Shown: in pieces, positions 7,555 through 16,271 of the stretch | Layout of the letters: each line of letters opens with the position of its first letter | How positions within the stretch are numbered: position 1 is the first letter of the stretch | Source: Acidimicrobiales bacterium | Lineage (GTDB): Bacteria > Actinomycetota > Acidimicrobiia > Acidimicrobiales > RAAP-2 | Length of the DNA stretch: 46,169 nt | NCBI GenBank assembly: GCA_015478655.1 | Contig: JADMIJ010000027.1 | Span: 1 to 46,169, forward strand | Direction of reading: 5' to 3' | Notes under the pieces: model-generated | Seen by the model: only the letters and a program-made list of their open reading frames with translations | Database searches by the model: none | What the model was told of the DNA's origin: nothing | Position numbers and translations under genes: made by a program

Positions 7555-8628
7555 TCAGGTGACGAGCCCCCGACCGGTGATCGGCGGGAGGTCGAGGGCG
7601 GTGAGCAGCCCGGGAGATCCGTCCACGACGGCGGGGATGGCATTGACCAGGCGCATGGCCGTGGCCTTGAGCCCGGCGGTGTTGTGGTCGCCGTCGCTGC
7701 CCAGCAGCTGGAGGTCGAGGGTGTAGTTGGGCTCCCCGCTGACCTCAACCCGATAGCACCCGTGACCGGCGGGCTGCGGCCATTCGGGGGCCAGGTCGTC
7801 ATGGAGGCGGGTCACGTGCTCCAGCACGATCACCGCTTTGCCCTTGCGGATACCCCGCACCTCGAAGTGGAGAGCGGCGGCGCTGCCCTGCTCGATGGTG
7901 CCGGCGTCGACCTCGAATGTCTCGGTGGCGGGCCGCCGCTCGTACCACTCCTCCACCGAGTCCAACTCGACGTCCAGCCCCGCCGCCAGTTGGCGCACCA
8001 CGCTGCCCCACGCCATGGTCAGGACTCCGGGCTGGAGGATCATGGGGACCTGGTCGAGGGGTCGCCCGAACCCCATGATGTCGAAGAGCACCATGGGCTG
8101 GTTGTAGGTGTTGTAGTTGAGGATCTCGGAGCAGCGCACCTCGTCGATGCGCTCACTCACCCCGGTCAGCACCAGCGGCAGGGCGTCGTTGGCGAACCCG
8201 GGATCGACGCCGTTGACGAAGAGCGACACCCCGCCCGCCAGGGCGGCCTCCTGCACGGGGGTGATCATCGAGTCGTCCACCACGCCGAAGGGATACTGGA
8301 GGAACACCGGCCCACTGGAGAGGACGTTGATCCCGGATCGGAGGATCCGCTGGATGTCGGCGAGGGCCTCCATCAGGCGGTCGTCGGCCATGGCCGTGTG
8401 CACCACCACGTCCGGCTTGAGGGCGAGCACCGCATCGACGTCATTGGTGGCGGCCACTCCGAGGTTGCGGCCGAGGCGCGCCAACCGGCCCGCATCCTTG
8501 CCCACCTTGGCGGGATTGGACACCCACAGCCCGACCAGCTCGAGGTCGGGTCGGGCATCGATGCCGGCGATGACGTGCACACCGACATTGCCGGTGCTCC
8601 AGGCGACGACGCGGAAGGTTCTGCTCAT
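7555..8628 (-). CDS. Dihydrodipicolinate-reductase-like NAD(P)-binding oxidoreductase, 357 aa
   Basis: The N-terminal Rossmann segment RVVAWSTGNVGVHVIAGI carries the dinucleotide loop, and the next strand LVGLWVSNPAKVGKDAGRL fits the DapB-N/2,4-diaminopentanoate-dehydrogenase-like group abundant in mycobacteria and Acidimicrobiia. The middle has VNGVDPGFANDALPLVLTG and the C-terminal half is an alpha/beta domain. These proteins are often annotated as dihydrodipicolinate reductases, but lysine synthesis is unlikely given the neighbours. The Met at 8628 is chosen over the long upstream extension, which runs into the SDR gene and reads as low-complexity; GGAGCACCAC precedes it. It lies 67 bases downstream of the SDR gene, probably in one operon. 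Confidence 0.82.
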   Translation of the reverse strand: MSRTFRVVAWSTGNVGVHVIAGIDARPDLELVGLWVSNPAKVGKDAGRLARLGRNLGVAATNDVDAVLALKPDVVVHTAMADDRLMEALADIQRILRSGINVLSSGPVFLQYPFGVVDDSMITPVQEAALAGGVSLFVNGVDPGFANDALPLVLTGVSERIDEVRCSEILNYNTYNQPMVLFDIMGFGRPLDQVPMILQPGVLTMAWGSVVRQLAAGLDVELDSVEEWYERRPATETFEVDAGTIEQGSAAALHFEVRGIRKGKAVIVLEHVTRLHDDLAPEWPQPAGHGCYRVEVSGEPNYTLDLQLLGSDGDHNTAGLKATAMRLVNAIPAVVDGSPGLLTALDLPPITGRGLVT

Positions 8629-8695
8629 GTGGTGCTCCTCGGTCGAGACGGGACGGTTTTGGAATTGCCTGGGGGCGTGGCGTGCGGGGTGGTCC

Positions 8696-9484
8696 TCAAA
8701 GGTCGGGAAGGCCCATGTCGAGGTTGGGGCTCTCGATCCCCCCGTCGACCTCGAGGATCTTGCCGGTGATGTAGGAGCCGGCGTCCGAGGCCAGATAGAC
8801 CACGGCGGCGGCGATGTCATTCGGATCGCCGATCCGCTTGAGCGGTGTGCCGGCCTCGAGGGCCATCCGGAGCTCGTCGGTCTGCATCACGATGTCCAGC
8901 GCCGAGGTGGCGACTGATCCCACGGCGATGGCGTTGACCCGGATCTGGGGTGACAGGTCGGCCGCCGCCAGTCTGGTGTAGTGGGCCAGTGCCCCTTTGG
9001 CCGTCCCGTAGGCCAGGTAGCCGCGCCCGGACAGCCGCCCCATGGCCGACGAGATGTTGACCGCCGACCCTCCGCCTCCTTCGAGCATCAGCGGCACCGC
9101 CGGGCGGAGCAGGGCGTGGGCGGTGGCCACGTTGAACTGGAAGGCCTGCTCGAGGCGACCAGGTGAGGTGTCCATGAACGGCCGGGGCATGGCCCCACCC
9201 ACGTTGTTGACCACCAGGTTGAGGCGACCGAAGGCGTCGCGGGCCTGCTCCACCAGGGCGGCGACCGCCTCCAGGTCGCTCAGGTCGGCCGGGACGACGA
9301 CCGCCCTGCGCCCGACGGCTTCGATCTGGCGGCCCACCTGGTCGAGTTGGTCGGCGGTGCGGGCCGAGATGACCACGTCGGCGCCGGCCTCGGCCAAGCT
9401 CACTGCGGTGGCGGCACCGATCCCGCGGCCGGCACCGGTCACGATGGCCACCTTGTCGGTCATGGCGAAGCGATCGAGGATCAT
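8696..9484 (-). CDS. Short-chain dehydrogenase/reductase, 262 aa
   Basis: A classical SDR with cofactor loop TGAGRGIG (16-23), NNVGG (93-97), catalytic Ser at about 145-146 (NISSAMG), and YGTAK (Tyr159, Lys163). The C-terminus [19 protein letters not shown] is the standard FabG-like ending. It should oxidise a hydroxyl or reduce a ketone with NAD(P)(H); an acyl-CoA or steroid substrate is plausible given the region, but that is inference. It leads a probable operon with the DapB-like oxidoreductase 67 bases downstream. An alternative start is Met8. Confidence 0.92.
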   Translation of the reverse strand: MILDRFAMTDKVAIVTGAGRGIGAATAVSLAEAGADVVISARTADQLDQVGRQIEAVGRRAVVVPADLSDLEAVAALVEQARDAFGRLNLVVNNVGGAMPRPFMDTSPGRLEQAFQFNVATAHALLRPAVPLMLEGGGGSAVNISSAMGRLSGRGYLAYGTAKGALAHYTRLAAADLSPQIRVNAIAVGSVATSALDIVMQTDELRMALEAGTPLKRIGDPNDIAAAVVYLASDAGSYITGKILEVDGGIESPNLDMGLPDL

Positions 9485-9617
9485 CGAGCACGTCTCCCTT
9501 TGTCGGCGACAGTGTTACCAGCCCGGGGCGGGGTCCCGCCACGTTCCCAGACTGGCGCCCCGCCCTTCGGGTTGATACACCTCCGAGCCCGGTCAGTGCC
9601 GGCGGGCCGTCTCTCTC

Positions 9618-10076
9618 TCAGTCGGAGAGGTCGACCATGGCCACGATGTTGGTGGGTCGCACCCTGACCACGAGCTCGCCGGGGACGCCGTTGCGGGCCC
9701 CGAATTCCTCGGCTCGCTCCTGACCCATGTAGCGGCCACCGATGACGGCCGCCCAGTGGCGAACTTCGTCGAGGTCCTCGCTCAGGGTGGCGACCCCGTC
9801 GATGATGACGAACGAATGGGGAGGGCGCTCATCATCGATGCACAACGCCACCCGAGGGTCGCGACGCAAACTCTTTCCCTTGAGCGTGTCTGCGCCGGTA
9901 TTGAAGATGAGGTCGCCGATGCGGGAGTCGTCGCTGGCGGTGGTCCCGTCCACCACGAACCAGACCGGTGCCACGTGCGGCCGTCCGTCGGCCCGGACGG
10001 TGGCCAGCTTGGCGGTGTGCCTCGGCTCGCCAGTGAGGAACACGAGCAGTTCCTCGTCACTCATGGAACGGGCCAT
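9618..10076 (-). CDS. PPOX-class F420/FMN-dependent protein, 152 aa
   Basis: A split-barrel flavin/deazaflavin-binding domain: LLVFLTGEPRHTAKLATV, DGRPHVAPVWFVVDG, DLIFNTGADTLKGKSLRRDP, RVALCIDDERPPHSFVIIDG. This pattern matches the PPOX-class F420-dependent enzyme family of actinobacteria, which reduce diverse small molecules with F420H2. The substrate is unknown. Start is Met at 10076; the Met four codons later is possible. The paralogous PPOX gene ends 29 bases upstream on the same strand, so the two are probably co-transcribed. Confidence 0.85.
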   Translation of the reverse strand: MARSMSDEELLVFLTGEPRHTAKLATVRADGRPHVAPVWFVVDGTTASDDSRIGDLIFNTGADTLKGKSLRRDPRVALCIDDERPPHSFVIIDGVATLSEDLDEVRHWAAVIGGRYMGQERAEEFGARNGVPGELVVRVRPTNIVAMVDLSD

Positions 10077-10105
10077 CGGGGGTGTGCCTTCGGACCGGCT
10101 GTGGC

Positions 10106-10615
10106 TCAGGCCGGGCCGGTGGGAGGGAGTCCGAGCTTGTGGTGGTCCCATGAAACGGTCCGCTCCACGTTGAGCTTGGCCACGATGCGCTTGTTGAGCA
10201 TGATCTCGACCATGGGGCGAAGCTCCTCGGTATACGCCCCGTAGTAGCGCTCGAAGAGGTTGACGCCGAGCTCCCACATCTTGTCCGGGTCGTCGAGGAT
10301 CTCCGCCGTCCCCACGAGCTCGACCCCTCTGAGCTCCTCGTACGAGTCGCCGTCCTCGAACATGCAGGTCATGCGGGCGTCGCGTCGCAGATTGACGGCC
10401 TTTTGGGCCTTGGCCTTGGTCTCGACGGCAATCGAGCCGTCGACGAATCCGTACCACATGGCCACCGCATGGATGGACCCGTCGTGGTTGAGCGTGCACA
10501 TGGTCATCGGACGGCGCTCGTGGAGGAAGGCGTCGATCTCCTCGGCCGTCATCTTCACGAGGTCGCGCTGCTTGACCCCGTGGCCCATCTGCTGTGGCAT
10601 CTCCTGTTGGCTCAT
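10106..10615 (-). CDS. Pyridoxamine-5'-phosphate-oxidase-like flavin protein, 169 aa
   Basis: Another split-barrel protein: VKMTAEEIDAFLHERRPMTM, strand pair TLNHDGSIHAVAMWYGFVDG, KAQKAVNLRRDARMTCMFED and LRGVELVGTAEILDDPDKMW. It belongs to the PNPOx-like group with F420 or FMN as likely cofactor. The Met at 10615 is used because upstream sequence is not family-like and AGGAGG lies a few bases before it. It is the first gene of a probable two-gene unit. The start region is divergent from the phosphatase gene at 10710. Confidence 0.82.
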   Translation of the reverse strand: MSQQEMPQQMGHGVKQRDLVKMTAEEIDAFLHERRPMTMCTLNHDGSIHAVAMWYGFVDGSIAVETKAKAQKAVNLRRDARMTCMFEDGDSYEELRGVELVGTAEILDDPDKMWELGVNLFERYYGAYTEELRPMVEIMLNKRIVAKLNVERTVSWDHHKLGLPPTGPA

Positions 10616-10709
10616 TCGACCTCCTGGCCTGCGATCCGGACGGCGGCAGCAATGTGGCCACCCGGTGGCAGCGTATCGGCGCCGTGCGACGCCGGGGCAG
10701 AATGAGTCC

Positions 10710-11285
10710 GTGACCGAAACCCGGGGCCCGGCCGTCTCCCGTCCGGCCTCGGCCCCGGCCGGCGGTCGCTGGCGCGTCTGTTTCGTCTGCACCGGCAACA
10801 TCTGCCGGTCACCGATGGCGGACGTGGTCCTGCGCCACCTGGCCCGGGATGCGCCGATGGCGGACGGGACCGTCCTGGTCGATCGGCTCGACATCGGCAG
10901 CGCCGGCACCGGTGGCTGGCACGCCGGTGAGCCCATGGACCCCCGGGCCCGGGCCGTGCTCGAGCGTCGGGGCTACATGGACCACGGCCACCGGGCCCGG
11001 CCGTTCGAGACGGAGTGGTTCGAGGCGACCGATCTGATCGTGTGCATGGACCGGGGCCACCAGCAGACGCTCCTGAGCCTGGCCCGGGGGAAGGCCGGCG
11101 ACGAGCGCTATGACGAGCGGTTGGTCATGTTGCGCCGGTTCGACAGGCAGGCGGGCGGCACCGTCGACGTGCCGGACCCGTACTACGGGGACGACGCCGG
11201 TTTCGAGACGTGCCTGGCCCTGGTGGAGTCCGGGTGCCGCGGACTCGTCGACCACCTGGCCGGCCTGGACCGGCCATCCCGCTGA
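10710..11285 (+). CDS. Low-molecular-weight protein-tyrosine-phosphatase-like protein, 191 aa
   Basis: The phosphate loop CTGNICRS (Cys27 to Arg33, C-x5-R-S) and the general-acid segment DVPDPYYGDD are the two catalytic elements of the LMW-PTP family. The enzyme dephosphorylates phosphotyrosine, or in arsenate-reductase relatives reduces arsenate; the DPYY acid loop favours phosphatase. The N-terminal ~20 residues before the first strand (RWRVCFVC) are an extension. GTG at 10710 is chosen: CAGAAT (10698-10703) ends 6 bases upstream, the spacing seen for other leaderless genes here. It is convergent with the sulfatase, with 20 bases between stops. Confidence 0.9.
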   Translation: MTETRGPAVSRPASAPAGGRWRVCFVCTGNICRSPMADVVLRHLARDAPMADGTVLVDRLDIGSAGTGGWHAGEPMDPRARAVLERRGYMDHGHRARPFETEWFEATDLIVCMDRGHQQTLLSLARGKAGDERYDERLVMLRRFDRQAGGTVDVPDPYYGDDAGFETCLALVESGCRGLVDHLAGLDRPSR

Positions 11286-11305
11286 GCGTGCGGTCCGGAG
11301 GCGGC

Positions 11306-12853
11306 TCAGCCGCCGAAGTCGACGAATGATTCGCGCTCGTAGGCGCGCATCCGCTCGTAGACCTCGAGCAACTCGGCGCGGCGGGACCGGTCGTTGGCCA
11401 GGTTGACCAGCTCGGCGGGATCGCTGCCGTGGTCGTACCACTCGTGGTCGTTGTCGTCGAAGGCGCAGTCCACGTCGAACCGTTTGTGGCCTGGAGACTT
11501 GCCCCACAGACCGGTTGAGGGCTTGCCTCCGCCCACGCCGTAGTAGCGGGCGTATTTGACCTGTCCGTCGTAGAAGCCGCGCAGCGCGTAGCGCACGTTG
11601 TTGAGCCCGGTGGACTGGGCGGAGTCCTGGGCGAACAGGATGTGATCGCGCACCGATGCTGCCGGATCGGCCAGTACCGGAGAGAGGTCGGTGCCCTGCA
11701 CGGTTGACCCGGAGGTGGCGGCGTCCACTCCGGCCAACGAGCAGATGGTGGCGGCCAGATCGACGTGCGAGCCCAGAGAGGACGTCACCGTACCGGCGGT
11801 CGTCACGCCGGGGACCTTCACATAGAGGGGAACGTTCATGATCTCGTCGTAGACGAACGGGCCCTTGGAACGGAGCCCGTGGGATCCGCACATGTCGCCG
11901 TGGTCGGAGGTGAAGATGATGATGGTGTCGTCCCACGCCCCCGACGCCTCGAGGGCGGAGAGCACGGTGCCCAGGTTGCGATCGGCCATCCGGTGGAGGT
12001 GCACGTAGTAGTCGAGGTGTCGGAGCCAGGCGCCCTTGTCGGAGGGGTCGATGTAGCCCCACAGCCCGTGCTGCTGGTCCCACCGCCACTGACGGTGGGC
12101 CTCGGGCTTGGTGTGCAGATCGTCGTCGAAGTTGGCCGGCAGCTGGTCGACCACCTCGGGGTAGGGCTCGGTGAAGACGGGGAGCGGGTCGTCGTCCTTC
12201 CACGCCGCCGACTCGAGCACGGCGCGGATGGAGGCCACATCGTCGGGGTGGCGCTCCCGGTAGCCTGGCTGGTCCACCGGAAACCACATCACGTCGTGGG
12301 GGTTGACCAGGGCGACGGTGAGGAACCACGGATCGGGACCGCCGGAATGGCCGCCGTCATGGTCGCCGGCCGGCCGGGCGTTCTCGCCCAGCCAGTGGGC
12401 GGCGTTGCCGGCGATGATCGGGTCGAAGTGCACCCCGGTGCCGGCCCAGCCCATGAAGTGGCGGTCGTTGCCGTCCCAGTCGGCGAAGCCGTAGGCCTCC
12501 ATGTCCGGAGTGGGCGAGTGCGATAGGTGCCACTTCCCGATGTAGGACGAACGGTAGCCGGCCCCGTCGAGCAGCGACCCCAGGGTGGGAGTCGAGGTAG
12601 GCAGCTCGGCGTGCTCGGGCATGATGACGTTGTCGAGCACGCCGTGGCCCTCGAGATAGCGCCCGGTGAACAGGCTGGCCCGGCTGGGCGAGCACGGGGA
12701 GGAGTGGGTGAAGTAGTCGGTGAACTCGAGCCCTTCGGCCCGGAGCCGGTCCCGCCAGGGGAGGGAGACCTCGGGGGGCAGCCAGGAGCGCTGGCGCTCC
12801 TGGTCGGAGACCAGCAGCAGGATATTGGGGCGCTTGGTGACGGTCGTGGCCAT
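11306..12853 (-). CDS. Formylglycine-dependent sulfatase-family hydrolase, 515 aa
   Basis: The active-site motif CSPSR (Cys54-Arg58) followed by ASLFTGRYLEGHG is the C-x-P-S-R signature in which Cys is converted to formylglycine. Metal ligands are visible in LLLVSDQE near the start and FTSDHGDMCGSHGL in the middle; YIGKWHLS gives the conserved Lys/His pair. It hydrolyses a sulfate ester, but related hydrolases of this superfamily also act on phosphate or phosphonate esters. No signal peptide is seen with the Met at 12853, chosen because upstream codons read Pro/Gly/Thr-rich. It is divergent from the sterol-type operon. Confidence 0.88.
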   Translation of the reverse strand: MATTVTKRPNILLLVSDQERQRSWLPPEVSLPWRDRLRAEGLEFTDYFTHSSPCSPSRASLFTGRYLEGHGVLDNVIMPEHAELPTSTPTLGSLLDGAGYRSSYIGKWHLSHSPTPDMEAYGFADWDGNDRHFMGWAGTGVHFDPIIAGNAAHWLGENARPAGDHDGGHSGGPDPWFLTVALVNPHDVMWFPVDQPGYRERHPDDVASIRAVLESAAWKDDDPLPVFTEPYPEVVDQLPANFDDDLHTKPEAHRQWRWDQQHGLWGYIDPSDKGAWLRHLDYYVHLHRMADRNLGTVLSALEASGAWDDTIIIFTSDHGDMCGSHGLRSKGPFVYDEIMNVPLYVKVPGVTTAGTVTSSLGSHVDLAATICSLAGVDAATSGSTVQGTDLSPVLADPAASVRDHILFAQDSAQSTGLNNVRYALRGFYDGQVKYARYYGVGGGKPSTGLWGKSPGHKRFDVDCAFDDNDHEWYDHGSDPAELVNLANDRSRRAELLEVYERMRAYERESFVDFGG

Positions 12854-12926
12854 GATCCGCCACGGTAGCCCCGTCCCCATCCCCGTCCCCGTCCGGGGGC
12901 GGGAGGGCACTGTTGGCGCCCAAAAG

Positions 12927-12940
12927 TGAAATGTGTTCTA
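12927..12940 (+). promoter_or_regulatory. KstR-like operator candidate
   Basis: TGAAATGTGTTCTA matches the KstR cholesterol-regulon consensus TnnAACnnGTTnnA at all but one defined position (AAT for AAC). It lies 43 bases before the DUF35 gene and 73 bases before the divergent sulfatase start, where a TetR-type repressor site would be expected. The match is by eye; no regulator gene is nearby. Confidence 0.4.
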
Positions 12941-12983
12941 CTTTTCGACGTCGACGAGTCGAGATGCCAGGGGAAGGAACGGG

Positions 12984-13445
12984 ATGCCTGAGAGCGAAGC
13001 GCTGCACGCCAGTCATCGGCTCGAATACCCGTATTCGCGCTCCGTCGGCCCGGTCATCGGGGCGTTCCTGACCGGTCTCCGTGAGGGCAGGTTGCTGGGC
13101 GTGCGGGGGGCCGGGGGGTCGGTCATCGTCCCTCCCACCGAGTACGACCCGACCACCGGTGGCGACACCGGTGAGATGGTCGAGGTCGGCCCCGGCGGGG
13201 TGGTGGAGTCGTGGGCCTGGGTCTCCCATCCGCTGCCGAAGCACCCGCTGCCGTCGCCGTTCGCCTGGGCACTGATCCGGTTGGACGGAGCGGACACCGC
13301 GCTGCTCCACGCCGTGGACTCGGGAGGTCCGGACCAGCTCGCCTCCGGCGACCGGGTGACCGTCAGATTCCGTCCTGCTGCCGAACGGATCGGGGCCATG
13401 GCCGACATCGAGTCGTTCGTGCCGCAAGGCGGAGCGCCCCGATGA
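12984..13445 (+). CDS. DUF35 OB-fold protein lacking the zinc ribbon, 153 aa (N-half of Rv3521-like protein)
   Basis: The start YPYSRSVGPVIGAFLTGL and the segment GVRGAGGSVIVPPTEYDPTTG match the N-terminal half of mycobacterial Rv3521-type proteins. The Cys residues of the usual DUF35 rubredoxin-like ribbon are absent. The rest (EMVEVGPGGVVESWAWVSHP, GDRVTVRFRPAAERIGAMAD) is the OB-fold that docks on thiolase-like partners. The next gene overlaps it by ATGA; together they have 323 residues, close to the length recalled for the single mycobacterial protein, so this looks like a split version. GGGGAAGGAA precedes the ATG. It probably scaffolds an aldolase or shuttles acyl-CoA. Confidence 0.75.
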   Translation: MPESEALHASHRLEYPYSRSVGPVIGAFLTGLREGRLLGVRGAGGSVIVPPTEYDPTTGGDTGEMVEVGPGGVVESWAWVSHPLPKHPLPSPFAWALIRLDGADTALLHAVDSGGPDQLASGDRVTVRFRPAAERIGAMADIESFVPQGGAPR

Positions 13446-13954
13446 CGGATGAGACCGTCACCGAACCGTTGGGCCCGGTCACCACCTTGGCCACTCCCAT
13501 CCGGCTCGACTTCGAGTTCACCCCCGGGGTGGCCCAGTCCCGATTCCTCCGCGGCCTCGAGCAGGGGAAGTTCATGGGGCAGCGCTGCCCCAAGTGCGGG
13601 AAGGTCTACGTCCCCTCGCGGGGCTCGTGCCCGACCGACGGCGTGCCCACCACCGAGGACGTGGAGCTGGCCAACGTGGGCACCGTGACTACCTACTGCG
13701 TGGTCAACGTGCCCTTTGCCGGCCAGTCCATCGAGATCCCCTACATCTGTGCCCAGGTGCTGCTCGACGGGGCCAACCTGTCGTTCATGGGGCTCATCCA
13801 GGAGATCCCGACCGACGAGATCCGCATGGGGATGCGGGTCGAGGCCGTATGGGTCGAGCGCGAGGAGTTGAAGCCGTCCTTGGCCTCGGTCAGGTACTTC
13901 CGACCCAGCGGGGAGCCCGACGCCGACTACGAGACCTTCAAGGAGTACCTGTGA
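13442..13954 (+). CDS. DUF35 zinc-ribbon/OB-fold protein, 170 aa (C-half of Rv3521-like protein)
   Basis: FLRGLEQGKFMGQRCPKCGK carries the first zinc-ribbon pair, followed by VYVPSRGSCPTDG; only three Cys are present, with Asp where a fourth Cys often sits. The OB domain follows (VELANVGTVTTYCVVNVP, ICAQVLLDGANLSFMGLIQ, GMRVEAVWVERE). DUF35 proteins bind thiolase-fold partners and are required for their activity in sterol side-chain removal. The gene starts in the upstream stop (ATGA), and its own stop overlaps the next start (GTGA), so all four genes form one tightly coupled operon. Confidence 0.88.
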   Translation: MTDETVTEPLGPVTTLATPIRLDFEFTPGVAQSRFLRGLEQGKFMGQRCPKCGKVYVPSRGSCPTDGVPTTEDVELANVGTVTTYCVVNVPFAGQSIEIPYICAQVLLDGANLSFMGLIQEIPTDEIRMGMRVEAVWVEREELKPSLASVRYFRPSGEPDADYETFKEYL

Positions 13955-15030
13955 GTGCTGGTGGAGGGCGCACCGTGAGGCCCGTTGCCGTGGCGTCGTT
14001 CGCCCAGTCACAGAATGTCCGACGGGACGACGAGCACAACGAGGTCGAGATGCTCATGCCGGTGGTGGCCGAGGTGTTCGGCAACATCGGGATCACCAAG
14101 GACGACGTCGACTTCATCTGCTCGGGATCGACCGACTACCTGATCGGCGGCCCCTTCAGCTTCGTGACCGCCCTCGACGCCGTCGGGGTGTGGCCGCCAA
14201 GAGCCGAGAGCCACGTGGAGATGGACGGGGCCTGGGCCCTCTACGAGGCCTGGGTGCTCCTCCAAGAGGGGGAGATCGACGCCGCCCTGGTCTACGCCTT
14301 CGGTCGCTCGTCACCCGGGAACCTCAACGAGATCCTCTCCCTGCAGCTCGACCCGTACTACCTGGCCCCCCTGTGGCCGGACCCGGTGAGCCTGGCCGCC
14401 CTGCAGGCACGAGCCCTCATCGATGCCGGCAAGGGCTCCGAAGCGGACTTCGCCGCCATCGCCTCCCGCAGCCGCAGGGATGCCATGTCCAATCCCAAGG
14501 CCCAAGTGGCCAAGGACATCCCCCCCGCCACCCTGCTCGAAGAGGACTACGTGGTCGCACCCCTGCGCCGCCATGCCCTGCCACCGATCACCGACGGCGC
14601 AGCCGCCATCGTGCTGGCCGCCGGCGACAAGGCCGGGCTGTGGTCGAAGAGCCCGGTGTGGATCACCGGGCTCGACCACCGGATGGAGACCCATTCGCTG
14701 GGGGCCCGCGACCTCACGTCATCCCCCTCCACGACCAGGGCCGCCGAGGTGGCCGGGGTGGCCGACGGGCCCGTCGACGTGGCCGAGATCCACGCGCCCT
14801 TCGCCCATCAGGAGATCATCGTCAAGCAGGCCCTGGGCCTCGACGACACGGTCACCGTCAATCCGTCGGGAGGCCCGCTGGCCGCCAACCCGCTCATGTC
14901 CGCCGGCCTCATCCGTATCGGTGAGGCCGCGGCCAGCATCTCGTCGGGCCGGGCCAAGCGGGCGGTGGCCCACGCCACCTCGGGACCGTGCCTGCAGCAG
15001 AACCTCGTCTGCGTCCTGGAGGGTGAGTGA
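13951..15030 (+). CDS. Thiolase-fold lipid-transfer/aldolase protein (Ltp4-like), 359 aa
   Basis: SCP2-type thiolase fold: VAVASFAQSQNVRRDDEHNE at the start, DAALVYAFGRSSPGN, AIASRSRRDAMSNPKAQVAK, VAEIHAPFAHQEII, and NPSGGPLAANPLMSAGLIRIG near the end. Where thiolases have the nucleophilic Cys in CASG, this protein reads VEMDGAWAL (around residues 87-95), so classical thiolysis is not possible. In rhodococcal Ltp3/Ltp4 and in Ltp2 such Cys-less proteins are retro-aldolases or essential partners in removing sterol side chains. Start GTG 13951 overlaps the DUF35 stop; GTG 13975 is an alternative. Order DUF35-Ltp4-Ltp3 equals mycobacterial Rv3521-Rv3522-Rv3523. Confidence 0.82.
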   Translation: MSAGGGRTVRPVAVASFAQSQNVRRDDEHNEVEMLMPVVAEVFGNIGITKDDVDFICSGSTDYLIGGPFSFVTALDAVGVWPPRAESHVEMDGAWALYEAWVLLQEGEIDAALVYAFGRSSPGNLNEILSLQLDPYYLAPLWPDPVSLAALQARALIDAGKGSEADFAAIASRSRRDAMSNPKAQVAKDIPPATLLEEDYVVAPLRRHALPPITDGAAAIVLAAGDKAGLWSKSPVWITGLDHRMETHSLGARDLTSSPSTTRAAEVAGVADGPVDVAEIHAPFAHQEIIVKQALGLDDTVTVNPSGGPLAANPLMSAGLIRIGEAAASISSGRAKRAVAHATSGPCLQQNLVCVLEGE

Positions 15031-16184
15031 TGGCAGAGCGTTGCGCGGTGGTCGGCGTCGGACAGACCCACCACAAGGCCAAACGCGAGGACGTGTCCAT
15101 CGCCGGCCTGGTCCGTGAGGCGGCCAAGATGGCGCTCGCCGATGCGGACCTGACCTGGACGGACATCGACGCCGTGGTCATCGGCAAGGCCCCGGACATG
15201 TTCGAGGGCAACATGATGCCCGAGCTCTACCTGGCACCGGCCCTCGGTGCCGTGGGCAAGCCCATGTTCCGGGTGCACACCGCCGGCTCGGTGGGCGGAT
15301 CGACGGCGCTGGTGGCCGCCCACCTCATCTCCTCGGGCATCCACAGGCGGGTCCTCACGGTGGCCTACGAGAAGCAGTCCGACTCCGATGCCATGTGGGC
15401 GCTGTCGGTGCCCCAACCCTTCGCCGCACCGCTGCTGGCCGGTGCGGGCGGCTACTTCGCCCCGCACATCCGCGCCTACATGCGGCGGTCGGGTGCGCCC
15501 GAGTACATCGGCCGGATGGTGGCGGTGAAGGACCGCCTCAATGCCCTGCGCAACCCGTACGCCCACCTCCATCTGGCCGACATCGACATGAAGATGGTGG
15601 AGGACTCGATGATGCTGTGGGACCCCCTGCGCTATCTCGAGGCGTGCCCGTCCTCGGACGGGGCCGCCGCCATGGTGCTGTCGTCGGAGGACGCGGTGTC
15701 AGGCCACTACCCCCCGGCGTGGGTCCACGGCACGGCCATGCGGTCCGAGCCGACCATGTTCGCCGGTCGTGACCAGGTCAACCCCCGGGCCGGGCGGGAC
15801 TGCTCGGCCGATGTCTACGGCCAGGCGGGGATCACCAATCCCCGTGAGCAGATCGACGTGGCCGAGGTGTACGTGCCGTTCAGCTGGTACGAGCCCATGT
15901 GGCTGGAGAACCTCGGTTTCTGCGATCTGGGCGACGGGTGGAAGCTGACGGAAGCGGGCGCCACCGCCTTCGACGGCGACATCCCCTGGAACACCTCGGG
16001 CGGTGTGCTGTCGTCCAATCCCATCGGGGCGTCCGGCATGCTCCGCTTCCTCGAGGTGGCCATGCAGGTGCGGGGCCAGGCCGGCGAGCACCAGATCGAC
16101 GGGGCCAAGGTGGCGCTGGGGCAGGCCTACGGCGGCGGTTCGCAGTTCTTCTCGATGTGGGTGGTCGGGAGCGAGAAGCCCTAA
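15030..16184 (+). CDS. Thiolase-fold lipid-transfer/aldolase protein (Ltp3-like), 384 aa
   Basis: Starts AERCAVVGVGQTHHKAKRED, with DIDAVVIGKAPDMFEG, then FRVHTAGSVGGSTALVAAHL (80-99) where CASG-x-x-A of thiolases is replaced by SVGG-S-T-A, i.e. Ser87 for the nucleophilic Cys. Later parts are VAEVYVPFSWYEPMWLENLG and NTSGGVLSSNPIGASGMLRF. Like its upstream partner it is predicted to cleave or bind a steroid acyl-CoA without thiolysis, probably as a heteromer with that protein and the DUF35 proteins. ATG 15030 overlaps the preceding TGA. A weak 5-bp hairpin at 16185-16198 follows the stop. Confidence 0.82.
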   Translation: MAERCAVVGVGQTHHKAKREDVSIAGLVREAAKMALADADLTWTDIDAVVIGKAPDMFEGNMMPELYLAPALGAVGKPMFRVHTAGSVGGSTALVAAHLISSGIHRRVLTVAYEKQSDSDAMWALSVPQPFAAPLLAGAGGYFAPHIRAYMRRSGAPEYIGRMVAVKDRLNALRNPYAHLHLADIDMKMVEDSMMLWDPLRYLEACPSSDGAAAMVLSSEDAVSGHYPPAWVHGTAMRSEPTMFAGRDQVNPRAGRDCSADVYGQAGITNPREQIDVAEVYVPFSWYEPMWLENLGFCDLGDGWKLTEAGATAFDGDIPWNTSGGVLSSNPIGASGMLRFLEVAMQVRGQAGEHQIDGAKVALGQAYGGGSQFFSMWVVGSEKP

Positions 16185-16271
16185 CGCCGAAGGCGGCGCT
16201 ACCCTGTGACGGTGCGCTGAGAATCGATACCCCGTGTTCGACCGTCGGTCACTGGTCCCCGGAGGTTTCTC

